Source: Bacillus_AB infantis_C
GTDB lineage: Bacteria > Bacillota > Bacilli > Bacillales > Cytobacillaceae
Direction: 5' to 3'
Length of the DNA stretch: 64,000 nucleotides
Assembly (NCBI RefSeq): GCF_050107595.1
Contig: NZ_JBNILH010000012.1
Span: forward strand, 62,001-126,000
Positions within the stretch are counted from its first letter, which is position 1. Each line of letters starts with the position of its first letter. The notes below the pieces were generated by a model, which ran no database searches, was not told where the DNA came from, and saw only the letters and a program-made list of their open reading frames with translations. The position numbers and the translations under genes were made by a program. Positions 33,438 to 42,387 of the stretch are shown piece after piece.

Positions 33438-34726
33438 CACATGCTGAAACGGTCACGATTCCGGGACTGTTCTTTTTCCAGCTTTGCATAAAGCCTCCGG
33501 ATCCGCTTATCTGTTTCCGGCTTAAGCCTATCAGAGGTACCTGATGCAGGAACGGCTGCCAGCGCCATTCTCGCTTTTTCAGCATAATGGACTGCCCGCC
33601 CAAGATCTTTGCTGCGATGCTCAAAATATTTTGCCAGTTCAATGGATGATTCTGCCGTAATTTTCGGATTGCCATCCGAATCGGCGCATTCCTGCCAAAG
33701 AGCGGCCGCTTGTTCCCAGTCCTTCATTTTCTTGTGCTCAAACGCAAGTGCATTCCTGGCCTTTAACGACTCTTCATTGTCTGTCTGTGCTGCCTGGACA
33801 AAGGCTGCTTTCGCCGAAGAAGTGTTGCCAAGAGAAGAAAACCACCGCCCTACTTCATAGGTTTCCGCAGCTGTCTGTCTGCCGTCCAGCCCAAGGAGCT
33901 GATAGGATAGATGTGTGTACAGCGTTATAAGCGACAGAATATCGATTTCATTATGCTTCATGATCCCGAGCATGCCTTCGGGGTTCTTTGTCTGGACAAA
34001 ATCAAAATAAATCATGGGTGCAAGGAAGCCTGGTATATCATCTTTCCGCTCAACACCAAGCACCTCCTTCTCGACGATGGAAAGCTTCAGCCTTTCGAGC
34101 CTGTGCTTCCAGATCCTTCGGGATGCGTGGTAAAGATCAAAATGCCCGAAAGGCGGAAGCTTGGGCACCTGTTCCCTGATAAGGGTATGCCTTGTCTTCA
34201 CCTGCGGCCAGTCAAAAGCTTTGCCATTATAGGTGACCATGGTTGTATAATCCACGCTGTCCAGGAAGCTCTTATAAAGCGGCACCTCTGCACCGGGATG
34301 GGGAAGGATATGCTGCTTGAGCTTCACACCATCACGCGTAACACTGGCATGGCCCAGGAGGAAAATCGTGTTGCCGGTGCCGCCGCCAAGACCCGTTGTT
34401 TCTGTATCAAAAAAGAACAGCTCCTCAGGCTGATGCCCGGCAGAGGAAAGCGGATGGGACACATCCCTGCTGTTCCATGCTTCCACAGCTGCTGCAAAAT
34501 CAGAGAACCGGTAATTCCCATGCTTCCAGTCAAGCGGATATTCCTTTTCCCTGACAAGGCAGAAGGTATCCTCAAAATGGAATGGGACAACTCCGTTTTC
34601 CTTCCACAGGTGATGTATCATAAAATCCTCGGCGGCTTCTGCTGCCTCTACAGGCTTAGCCGGTTCACTCCCCTGTTCTTTTGAGAGATGAGGCTTTAAT
34701 CGATTCAGCTTATTTTTGAGGCTCAT
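33437..34726 (-). CDS. mrfB: Exonuclease MrfB (YprB)
   Basis: 429 residues. An RNase H-like DEDDh exonuclease domain starts at FFDTETTGLGGGTG (about residue 104), with further acidic residues in VTYNGKAFDWPQVK and HNEIDILSL. A helical TPR-like region follows, with repeats near residues 290-400. With MrfA it forms a repair pathway for mitomycin C damage that does not need the UvrABC proteins. It overlaps mrfA by 17 bases and so is coupled to it. Confidence 0.9.
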   Translation of the reverse strand: MSLKNKLNRLKPHLSKEQGSEPAKPVEAAEAAEDFMIHHLWKENGVVPFHFEDTFCLVREKEYPLDWKHGNYRFSDFAAAVEAWNSRDVSHPLSSAGHQPEELFFFDTETTGLGGGTGNTIFLLGHASVTRDGVKLKQHILPHPGAEVPLYKSFLDSVDYTTMVTYNGKAFDWPQVKTRHTLIREQVPKLPPFGHFDLYHASRRIWKHRLERLKLSIVEKEVLGVERKDDIPGFLAPMIYFDFVQTKNPEGMLGIMKHNEIDILSLITLYTHLSYQLLGLDGRQTAAETYEVGRWFSSLGNTSSAKAAFVQAAQTDNEESLKARNALAFEHKKMKDWEQAAALWQECADSDGNPKITAESSIELAKYFEHRSKDLGRAVHYAEKARMALAAVPASGTSDRLKPETDKRIRRLYAKLEKEQSRNRDRFSM

Positions 34727-37013
34727 ACCGCTCCCCCTTCATAGCCGTTTTTCTGAATAAAGCCAAAAGCTTCAAAACATCGCTTTTTGCCGTATTCATA
34801 GCTGAGTCAGTCCCAATGCACGATGGGCAGCCGTTCTCGCAGGAGCAGCCTGCTACCATGCCTTCAGCCTTTTGTATGACCGTTTCAATGCCATCATAGA
34901 GCTTTTCGCTCAGCCCTATGCCTCCCGGATAGCGGTCATAAAAGAAGATGGTCGGCTTCTCATTATGCGCTGCCTTTACTTGCGGTACGACGAAAATATC
35001 CTGCGGGTCGCACATGACAAACAATGGGGCTATGTGCTTGAGGGCATGGGCGGTCCCGATCAGACCTTCTTCAATACGGTCCTCATCAAATTGGATCTGC
35101 TCCTTGCCGATGGATATCCATGCCGAGCTTGTATGCAGCTCTTCCTGAGGCAGGTGGATCGGCCCGGATCCGATGTTTTCATGTGTCTCAAACTTGATTT
35201 TCTTGAAAATCGTTGCCATGGCCAGCACGCTCACATCGCCATAGCCGATTTCCATTTCACCGCGTGACCTGTTTTTATCTTCTTCAAGCACTTTGAGCTC
35301 GACGGCCAGATTGGCATCTGTGAAATAATCCACATCAACCTCCCTCACATATGCTTTCTTTTCATCCCAATCCAGATACTCAACCTGGAACTGGGTGCCC
35401 TGATGGAGGTAGATGGCTTCATCATGCAGGAGCGTCATCGCAGAGAAACGGTCCATTTCCCCTATGACCTTCACGTTTGCAATGTCGGACTGGTCAATGA
35501 TGATAACATTTTCCTGTGAAGCTGACCGGAGGCTGATATTGTGGGCAGGGAAAGAATCGTTCATCCAGTGCCATTTATCGCCGTTTTGATAAAGCACCCT
35601 TTCCTCTGTCAGATATTCAAGAAGTTCCTCCGTATCTGCAGTGCCGAATTTCTCCCCATATTTAAAAGGCAGCTCATAGGCGGCACACTTCATATGGTCG
35701 ATTAAAATGATAAGGTTGTCAGGATTGATCCTGGCCGTTTCCGGGCTTTTATTGAAAAAGTAGTCCGGATTCTGAATGACGTACTGGTCCAGGGGGCTGG
35801 AGCTTGCAACAAGGATGACGAGAGACTCGCCATGCCTCCGCCCTGCCCGTCCCGCCTGCTGCCACGAGCTTGCGATAGATCCCGGATAACCCGTCATGAT
35901 GCAGACCTGAAGCTGGCCGATATCCACGCCAAGCTCCAATGCATTTGTACTGACGACCCCGTAGATTTCACCCGCACGCAGTCCCTTTTCAATCGCCCTT
36001 CTCTCTGTCGGCAGATAGCCTCCCCGGTAGCCTCTGATGGCTTTCGGACCCAGCTGGTGCTTGACCAGCTCCTGGAGGTAGGTGAGCAGGATTTCGACTC
36101 TGACCCGGCTCCTGGCAAATACAATGGTCTGTATGCGGTTTTTCAGGAGCCTTCCTGCCAGCTTCCTTGCTTCAAGCGTAGCGCTGCGCCGTATATTCAT
36201 CGGTTTATTGACGATTGGCGGGTTATAGAACAAGAAGTGCTTCCTTCCGCTTGGCGCCCCGTTATTGTCTATCAGCGCCATTTTCTTTTCTGTCAGGTTT
36301 TCAGCAAGCTCAAGCGGATTGGCAATGGTAGCCGATGTGCAGATGAAGAGCGGGTCGCTCCCATAGAAACGGCAGATGCGCCTGAGCCTGCGGATCACGT
36401 TTGCCACATGGCTGCCGAACACGCCTCTGTATATATGAACCTCATCAATAACAACGTACTTGAGGTTTTCAAAAAAAGAAACCCATTTGGTATGATGGGG
36501 CAGAATCGCCGAATGCAGCATATCAGGGTTTGTTATGACAACATGGCCCGCTTTCCTCACTTTTTCCCTTATATTTGCAGGAGTATCGCCATCATACGTA
36601 TAGCTGTTGACAGGGAGCTCCGCTTCCTGGATCAGTTCATTTATTTCACTCTTTTGGTCCTGGGCCAGTGCTTTGGTAGGGAAAATATACAATGCCCTTG
36701 CTTTCGGGTCGCTAACGGCCGTCTGCAGGACGGGAAGGTTATAGCATAGTGTTTTGCCAGATGCAGTGGGTGTGACAGCCACAAGGCTTTTTCCCTCAGA
36801 AGCAGCCGCATAGGCAGACCTCTGGTGTGTATAAAGGCGGCTGATGCCCCGCCTTTCCAATGCATTTCTCAAGGACGGATGTATATCCTCCGGCAGTTCC
36901 TCTGTTTTTGCCTCTTTTTCTTCAATAGTATGCCAATGGACAATATTGTCCTTGAATTCTTCAGTCATCTTTAAATCATTCAATATCTCCTGGAGATTTT
37001 TCCTGAGCTTCAT
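34710..37013 (-). CDS. mrfA: DNA repair helicase MrfA (YprA)
   Basis: 767 residues. Walker A is TPTASGKTLCYN and DEVH lies in VIDEVHIYRG. The C-terminal DUF1998 region has the cysteine cluster CSCENGCPSC used to bind zinc. MrfA unwinds DNA 3' to 5' at mitomycin lesions, together with MrfB. Start ATG 37013 follows GAACGGAAAA (weak site). A LexA-like operator lies 30 bases upstream. The alternative name is YprA. Confidence 0.93.
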   Translation of the reverse strand: MKLRKNLQEILNDLKMTEEFKDNIVHWHTIEEKEAKTEELPEDIHPSLRNALERRGISRLYTHQRSAYAAASEGKSLVAVTPTASGKTLCYNLPVLQTAVSDPKARALYIFPTKALAQDQKSEINELIQEAELPVNSYTYDGDTPANIREKVRKAGHVVITNPDMLHSAILPHHTKWVSFFENLKYVVIDEVHIYRGVFGSHVANVIRRLRRICRFYGSDPLFICTSATIANPLELAENLTEKKMALIDNNGAPSGRKHFLFYNPPIVNKPMNIRRSATLEARKLAGRLLKNRIQTIVFARSRVRVEILLTYLQELVKHQLGPKAIRGYRGGYLPTERRAIEKGLRAGEIYGVVSTNALELGVDIGQLQVCIMTGYPGSIASSWQQAGRAGRRHGESLVILVASSSPLDQYVIQNPDYFFNKSPETARINPDNLIILIDHMKCAAYELPFKYGEKFGTADTEELLEYLTEERVLYQNGDKWHWMNDSFPAHNISLRSASQENVIIIDQSDIANVKVIGEMDRFSAMTLLHDEAIYLHQGTQFQVEYLDWDEKKAYVREVDVDYFTDANLAVELKVLEEDKNRSRGEMEIGYGDVSVLAMATIFKKIKFETHENIGSGPIHLPQEELHTSSAWISIGKEQIQFDEDRIEEGLIGTAHALKHIAPLFVMCDPQDIFVVPQVKAAHNEKPTIFFYDRYPGGIGLSEKLYDGIETVIQKAEGMVAGCSCENGCPSCIGTDSAMNTAKSDVLKLLALFRKTAMKGERYEPQK

Positions 37014-37042
37014 TTTCCGTTCACCTCATACACTCATTCTAC

Positions 37043-37056
37043 CGAATAAACGTTCG
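37043..37056. promoter_or_regulatory. LexA (DinR)-type operator upstream of mrfAB
   Basis: CGAATAAACGTTCG matches the Bacillus SOS box CGAACRNRYGTTCG at all but one position. It sits between a TAGAAT -10-like element and an upstream -35-like sequence of the mrfA promoter, where a repressor would block RNA polymerase. Confidence 0.65.
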
Positions 37057-37108
37057 TTCAAAAAGGATTTTCTTTCGTTTTATTGTTGGATTATTTTGGA
37101 ACACGATT

Positions 37109-37122
37109 CGAACAAACGCTTT
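37109..37122. promoter_or_regulatory. Weak second LexA-like half site
   Basis: CGAACAAACGCTTT keeps the left half of the SOS box and differs at two or more positions in the right half. A possible auxiliary site only. Confidence 0.3.
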
Positions 37123-37151
37123 TGAGATTATCAGATTTTTCCAAAAACAAA

Positions 37152-37180
37152 TTGACTGATAGTATAAAATTTGCGACAAT
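37152..37180 (+). promoter_or_regulatory. Promoter of the first permease pair
   Basis: TTGACT (37152-37157), 17-base spacer, GACAAT (37175-37180). Confidence 0.45.
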
Positions 37181-37266
37181 TCAGATATATTTTTTTAGAA
37201 AAGCGCTCTTCAGCCGCGGAAAACCTATTTTAACAGATATATAGAAGAATGGGGGTCAATCGTTTT

Positions 37267-38169
37267 ATGCTATTACTTAAAAAGCTGTTCATATTTCTCC
37301 TTGTGCTGGCAAGCTTTCTCTTGATTCTGCTGCTGCCAAGAGAACCGGTCATCCATCAGCCTTCCGCATTTCACATTGAAATGGATTATCCTTTCAGTGC
37401 AGAGGCATACAAAAATAAAATTAAATCCTTCTTTCAATTTATCCAGAAAGAAAACGGATTCGGCGAGAGCCGGACCGGTAGGAAAGTATCAGAAGAAACC
37501 ATCCTATATATGAAAAGAAGCCTGGGAATCATCCTTCCTGCTTTCTTTATCAGCATGGCAGCCGGCATACTGACCGGAATTGCAAAGTTTTCTCTGCGCC
37601 TCCGTATGCGGGGCAAAATTCAGGAAGCGCTGTCCTGGCTGTTTTCATCTGTTCCGGATTTTTTTCTGTATATGAGCTTGCAGTATATATTGATCAAGCT
37701 GATTCAATTGGGATTTCCGCAGATTACACTTTACGGCCACGAGCATTGGTACAGTTTTCTCCTCCCAATGATCTCACTGACACTTTTTCCTTTCATTCAT
37801 ATGGTCAATTTTACCGCTGCTGCAATGGACAAGGAAAGCGGGGAGGATTATATCCGGACAGCCTACTCAAAAGGGCTGGGAAAGAAAAGAATTTATCTGC
37901 ATATCCTTTTTAACTGTGCCGGGACACTTCTCAATCAGGCACAGTTCATTATGCTGTACATCCTGTCAAGCCTGCCGATTGTGGAGAAGTTATCCGGCTA
38001 CGAGGGAGCGGGAAACAATCTGCTTAAAAGCATCCTGAATTATAATGATGTTTCTTCTTTTGCACTGATGCTTCCATTTCTGGTGCTGATGTTTTTAACC
38101 ATACTGGCCTCTCAATCAGCTAAATATCTTTTTATGCCAAAAAGGTCAGGGGGAAGTGAACTGATATGA
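37267..38169 (+). CDS. DppB-like ABC transporter permease
   Basis: About 300 residues. An N-terminal membrane helix, a periplasm-like loop with conserved-length spacer, then four to five helices. The EAA-type cytoplasmic loop is DYIRTAYSKGLGKKRIYLH, the docking site for an ATPase. ATG 37267 was chosen because GGGGGT lies upstream; ATG 37249, six codons earlier, has a poor site. It overlaps the next permease by four bases. No ATPase or substrate-binding protein is near. Confidence 0.85.
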   Translation: MLLLKKLFIFLLVLASFLLILLLPREPVIHQPSAFHIEMDYPFSAEAYKNKIKSFFQFIQKENGFGESRTGRKVSEETILYMKRSLGIILPAFFISMAAGILTGIAKFSLRLRMRGKIQEALSWLFSSVPDFFLYMSLQYILIKLIQLGFPQITLYGHEHWYSFLLPMISLTLFPFIHMVNFTAAAMDKESGEDYIRTAYSKGLGKKRIYLHILFNCAGTLLNQAQFIMLYILSSLPIVEKLSGYEGAGNNLLKSILNYNDVSSFALMLPFLVLMFLTILASQSAKYLFMPKRSGGSELI

Positions 38170-39083
38170 TCAAAAAATTTCAATGGAAAAAGTATAGTGT
38201 ATTTCTTATAAGCCTGCTTTGTCTTGGGATTTTGGCTTTTATTGCTTTTATTGGCCCTTTCCTCCCTTTTATCGACCGTGATCTGTCGACGATCACTTAC
38301 ATAATGGATGAAAACCGAAAGCCTGTCATCCCGCCATATGGGCCAAATGAAGACTTCCCCCTCGGAACGGATAAAGCAGGCAGGGATCTCTTAAGCATCA
38401 TTGTGCTTGGCGCTAAGGAAACGCTTTTCCTTGTCGTTGTCATTACAGCGCTCAGATATGCATTGGCGATTCCCTTTGCGTTCCTGGCGCATAAAAAAGT
38501 GCTTGCTGCCGATTCTGTGCTGAAATGGCTGAATGGCTTCTTATCCTATATCCCGACCATTATCATTGTCATACTAGTCGTTAATCTGCCGCCTTTATTG
38601 TTTGCTGAAGACCGGCCATTCTGGCTGATCCTTGTGGTTGCCCTTTCTGAAGCAGCCAGGGCTGCCGACATGATCAAATTGGAGTTTGATGAAGTATCAT
38701 CTAAAGAGTTCATTACAGGGGGAATAGCAGCAGGAACCACTCCCTTTGCCATGTTCAAACGATATTACATGCCTTTTTTATACGGAAAAATTTTGGTCTA
38801 TATGATTTCAGATCTGGGAAAAGTCATGTTCCTCCTGGGACAGCTTGGCTTTGTCGGCATCTTCATTTCTCAGCAGTTTGTCCAGATGCCAACAGGGCTA
38901 TGGGAATTTGTCAACACTTCCATCTCCTGGCCGATGCTTCTGCAGGATGCGTTCATCGACATCCGGGGCCCGATCTGGATTCCATTCTTTGCAGCTTTGT
39001 TTATGACTTTTTCTATATTCACCTTCAATCTCCTTTCCCAGGGGATCAAAAATATTTTCGCGCGGAAAATAAGGTATCTATAA
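38166..39083 (+). CDS. DppC-like ABC transporter permease
   Basis: 305 residues. The motif LGTDKAGRDLLS is the diagnostic DppC/OppC sequence between the first and second helices. A weak EAA loop is SSKEFITGGIAAGTTPFAMFKRY. Together with the preceding gene it would form a heterodimeric permease for peptides or nickel-like substrates, but ATPases must come from elsewhere. The stop codon is part of a dispersed repeat that begins here. Confidence 0.87.
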   Translation: MIKKFQWKKYSVFLISLLCLGILAFIAFIGPFLPFIDRDLSTITYIMDENRKPVIPPYGPNEDFPLGTDKAGRDLLSIIVLGAKETLFLVVVITALRYALAIPFAFLAHKKVLAADSVLKWLNGFLSYIPTIIIVILVVNLPPLLFAEDRPFWLILVVALSEAARAADMIKLEFDEVSSKEFITGGIAAGTTPFAMFKRYYMPFLYGKILVYMISDLGKVMFLLGQLGFVGIFISQQFVQMPTGLWEFVNTSISWPMLLQDAFIDIRGPIWIPFFAALFMTFSIFTFNLLSQGIKNIFARKIRYL

Positions 39084-39264
39084 GAAAAGCGGAAGCGCCT
39101 TGCTCACCTTTAAGGAACGCAGACTAAGAACGCCACGTCCTGTGGCAACCTCTGCATGACCCGCATCCTGGGGGCCTCATGACGATTCTCCCGGAAAGGC
39201 TGTCTTTGCCTTTTTGGGAGGATTGGCTTGTGACCTAGAGGGGGCAGGCGCAGCTGCCAGACAG
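39081..39264 (+). repeat. Dispersed repeat, long copy with hairpin
   Basis: Starts at the stop codon with TAAGAAAAGCGGAAGCG, continues TTAAGGAACGCAGAC, and contains a strong hairpin ATTCTCCCGGAAAGGC/GCCTTTTTGGGAGGAT (39185-39223), then TGACCTAGAGGGGGC and ends near GCCAGACAG. It is non-coding. Elements of this type are scattered in Bacillus genomes; I cannot name its family with certainty. Confidence 0.8.
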
Positions 39265-39393
39265 TAATCGAATTCGTAAAAAGTTATATCCTTTCTTAAC
39301 CTGTAAGTAAAACGCTGAGTCTCCCTGAAAGGGACCAATCGGGCGCTAATTGCATACTATATCCCAAGATTCTGTTTGGGAGGAGATGCATGA

Positions 39394-39873
39394 ATGTCTT
39401 CACAGCTGCCTGATGGCCCAAAAAAGAAAGAGAAAAATGAGCCATTCAGCGATATCATGAAATCGATGAACACATTCTTTCAGGAAAAACCCGTCAAAGG
39501 GTTCTTGCAGAGCATTGATGATTTCTTTAAGACCCCCTTTCCTCAGAGTACCTTTTCTGTCAGGGTATCTGAAACCGATAAAGAGCATCATATTACAGCA
39601 GAGCTGCCGGGAATAAAAAGAGAGCAGATCCATATTGATGTGCTGGATAATTATATTACCATTTCAGTCAGCCATGCGGAAACCGTCCTGCAGGAAGATG
39701 ATAAACACAGGACCTTCAGCCGGAAGCAGACGGTGAAGCAATCATCAAGAACCATCCCGCTCCCGCAGCCTATCAATGAAAAAAAGGTAAGGGCGTCATA
39801 CCAGGACGGTCTCTTGATCATCCGGATAGCTAAGCAATCAGGCAAGAAAATCATCATTGATGAAAACAATTAA
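39394..39873 (+). CDS. Hsp20/alpha-crystallin small heat shock protein
   Basis: 159 residues. The alpha-crystallin domain spans about 55-150, with AELPGIKREQIHIDVLDN and the end of the core SYQDGLLIIRIAK. Small heat shock proteins hold unfolded proteins; in Bacillus some are spore-related. Start ATG 39394 follows GGGAGGAG. It lies alone between the two permease clusters with a terminator behind it. Confidence 0.87.
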   Translation: MSSQLPDGPKKKEKNEPFSDIMKSMNTFFQEKPVKGFLQSIDDFFKTPFPQSTFSVRVSETDKEHHITAELPGIKREQIHIDVLDNYITISVSHAETVLQEDDKHRTFSRKQTVKQSSRTIPLPQPINEKKVRASYQDGLLIIRIAKQSGKKIIIDENN

Positions 39874-39928
39874 TGCCTATTGAGCAGATTCCCTGCCAGA
39901 GGCAGCCAAGTTTCCTCTTTAGAGAGTG

Positions 39929-39966
39929 AAAAGCTCCCTTGCGGCTGCAGCAAGGGAGCTTTTTGC
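39929..39966. terminator. Bidirectional terminator after the Hsp20 gene
   Basis: AAAAGCTCCCTTGC pairs with GCAAGGGAGCTTTT, followed by TTTT on the plus strand and AAAA-complement on the other, ending both the Hsp20 gene and the fusion gene. Confidence 0.9.
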
Positions 39967-39990
39967 ATATAGTTCTTCAGCTGAAGAGTG

Positions 39991-42387
39991 CTATTCGAGC
40001 TCCAGCCAATCTGTAAAATAGCCTCGCGGCACAAAGAAGTAATCTGCAGCAAAATCGGCAAACATTTCGGAATCCACTTCTTTATATTTATACTTTTCAT
40101 AATACGCTGAGAGGAAGTCCATTCCCACATCACGCGGGTCACTGCCTTTAACCATAAAGCGGTTATTGACCAATTCGAGCAGCTTTACTGCCGGCTGGCC
40201 GTACACATACCCGTTATGAGCCACTTCATCTAAAGGCACATTTGAATGCTGCCTTTTAACGTTTTCTTCTTCTATGCCTTTCATCCGGTTAAAGGGAAGA
40301 GAAAATGCCCTCATTTCCCCCTCGCCTTCTCCTGCATAGAAATACATGCTGGTTGCAAACTCTGTAATCCCCTCGTCCACCCAGGCTTCATAATAAGGAT
40401 CATTAGAAACGGTTCCGTAGAAATACTGATGGGCTATCTCATGGACGATGGAAACCTGGTAGAAATACGAATCTTCAATATACGGATTGATCGTGACGAT
40501 GCCCGGATATTCCATGAACTGGCCTTCATCCAGGACGACATCAAGCGTCTCATGAGGGTATTCCCCGATATTATCCTGGTAGAATGTCAGAGCCTTTTTC
40601 GCAAGCTCGAGCGACTGTTCAGGGTCTTTATTATGATCTTCTTTTGTAAAAAGCCTCACCTTTACCCCATTTTCCGTTTCGGCTTCATATACGCTTGTAT
40701 CCTTAAGAATACTGATGAAAAAATCCCTGACCTTTTTAGCCTTCAAAGTTCCCCTGGTTTCAGAAGCTGGCGGGTCTTCATCTGCTGTTGAGGCAATCGT
40801 ATAGCCTTTTGGTATATCATAGGTAACCTTATAATCCGAAAAATCGGTATGATAGGTTTCCAGCCCTTCGGAATATTCTTCCTTATTCCATTTATGTTCA
40901 CGGAAGGTTGCCAGCATCGGGTACCATTGGGCAAGGTAATAATTTTTATCCACCTTTGAGAAACGATTTCCTTTTTCAGGAAGGGTGAATTCATAGTTTA
41001 TCTCAACTTTGCCTTTATCGCCTTCATCCATTTTTTCTGAAAGGAAGACGGTTAAGGTATCATCCTGCAGTTCATAGTTGGCTTCCTTCCCGTCCACCTT
41101 GATGTAATCCAGAGTAACGGAGGCGTAGCCTTCCACGCTTTGGAATGAATGGCCTTCCTTGAATACATTCGGGATAAAATAGAACACCAGTTTATCCCAT
41201 GCATCCTCTGACTCGTTCCTCACTTCAATATTGGCCGTCGATGAGAATTCTCCTTGCTTGTTCATCTTAAGGCTAAGGTCATATTCAGCCTGGCTGAAGT
41301 TTTTCACTCCTATATTCTGATCCTTTGTGGCATACACATAGGTGCCGGCACTGATAAAGAGAATCAAAAGGATTATAAGCGCCAGCGGCTCAGGCGACAG
41401 GAACTTCCTTCTTTTTTCGGAATCATAATTTTTCCTTACCGGCTTCAGCTTTGGCTCCTGTCCGGTTTTGATCCAAGGTGTTCTTTGATAATTGGACTGG
41501 AAGCGGTTTTTCATGCCATTGGCCAGCAGGCTGAATGATATGGTCGTGATCAATAAGACTGCAAGAGGCACCATTAAAATATGAAGGTTCCCATAAATAT
41601 TCCCCCTTGCCTGGCCGACCAGCCCTGCCAGCTCTTTCGTTATGGAATGGAACAGGAGCGGATCATAAGTGACTCTTGTACCTCCGACAAATATCTCCAG
41701 CAGGCCAAGCTGCCCCATAATGGTAATCACATAGACAATCTCAAGAATGAACATGACAAGAAATGTTTCCTTGAGCTGAGGGAAAATATGTTTCCAGATG
41801 AGCCTGTGCCTCCCTGCCCCCAATGCCCTGGCTGCTTCTATGTATACAGATTTGTTCAGCTCTGCCGTTTTCTGCCGGACAGATGAGACAATGCTTGGAA
41901 TGCTGACAAGGGAAGTGATCAGGATGAACAGCGCGATAAGCTTCCATGTCGGAATGAATGTTAGTGTATTGATTCCCCTGAAGAAAAAATAAACGATCAG
42001 AAACAGCGGGACAAAGCTCCAGGCATTTTCAAACGCCAGCATCCATCCCGGTGTCCGCTTCCAGGTCCCCACATACAGGCCGATAATTGTACCCAGCACC
42101 ATCTTGATAAAAGTTACGGCAATCGCGATGAAGACCGTATATTTCAGACCATTGAGAATCATAGATGCAATGTCATAGCCCCACCGGTCAGTCCCCAATG
42201 GATATTCATCAGATTCAAACGGCTGGATCGGCGGTGCAAGCACCTTACCATCCTTATACTGCGTCTCCAGCGCTTCAGACAATTGGTGGGGCGCCAGATA
42301 CGGCCCGAAAACTGCAAAGAAAAGCAAAACACTGACTAGAAATATGCCAATATACAATGAGTAATTCACTCTGAGCAGCTTATTCAT
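39991..42387 (-). CDS. DppC-like permease fused to an M1-type metallopeptidase
   Basis: 798 residues in two parts. Residues 1-300 are a DppC-like permease: LGTDRWGYD at 64-72, about six helices, EAA-type loop EAARALGAGRHRLIW near 184-198. A further membrane helix at about 334-352 then leads to a large soluble part outside the cell. That part has HEIAH at 649-653, the third zinc ligand Glu 672 in WVDEGITEF 18 residues later, and MEYP at 625-628 in place of the usual GxMEN substrate motif. This is the gluzincin arrangement of family M1. The pairing of importer-type permease and peptidase in one chain is rare in my experience. It overlaps the preceding DppB-like gene by 8 bases. Confidence 0.9.
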   Translation of the reverse strand: MNKLLRVNYSLYIGIFLVSVLLFFAVFGPYLAPHQLSEALETQYKDGKVLAPPIQPFESDEYPLGTDRWGYDIASMILNGLKYTVFIAIAVTFIKMVLGTIIGLYVGTWKRTPGWMLAFENAWSFVPLFLIVYFFFRGINTLTFIPTWKLIALFILITSLVSIPSIVSSVRQKTAELNKSVYIEAARALGAGRHRLIWKHIFPQLKETFLVMFILEIVYVITIMGQLGLLEIFVGGTRVTYDPLLFHSITKELAGLVGQARGNIYGNLHILMVPLAVLLITTISFSLLANGMKNRFQSNYQRTPWIKTGQEPKLKPVRKNYDSEKRRKFLSPEPLALIILLILFISAGTYVYATKDQNIGVKNFSQAEYDLSLKMNKQGEFSSTANIEVRNESEDAWDKLVFYFIPNVFKEGHSFQSVEGYASVTLDYIKVDGKEANYELQDDTLTVFLSEKMDEGDKGKVEINYEFTLPEKGNRFSKVDKNYYLAQWYPMLATFREHKWNKEEYSEGLETYHTDFSDYKVTYDIPKGYTIASTADEDPPASETRGTLKAKKVRDFFISILKDTSVYEAETENGVKVRLFTKEDHNKDPEQSLELAKKALTFYQDNIGEYPHETLDVVLDEGQFMEYPGIVTINPYIEDSYFYQVSIVHEIAHQYFYGTVSNDPYYEAWVDEGITEFATSMYFYAGEGEGEMRAFSLPFNRMKGIEEENVKRQHSNVPLDEVAHNGYVYGQPAVKLLELVNNRFMVKGSDPRDVGMDFLSAYYEKYKYKEVDSEMFADFAADYFFVPRGYFTDWLELE

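Noticed and set aside
33911..34684. 257-codon plus-strand frame
   Set aside because: Opposite mrfB, which has a DEDD exonuclease motif. The frame is long because of GC-skewed third positions.
35832..36749. 305-codon plus-strand frame
   Set aside because: It lies wholly opposite mrfA, which has clear helicase motifs; no ribosome binding site or domain in this frame.
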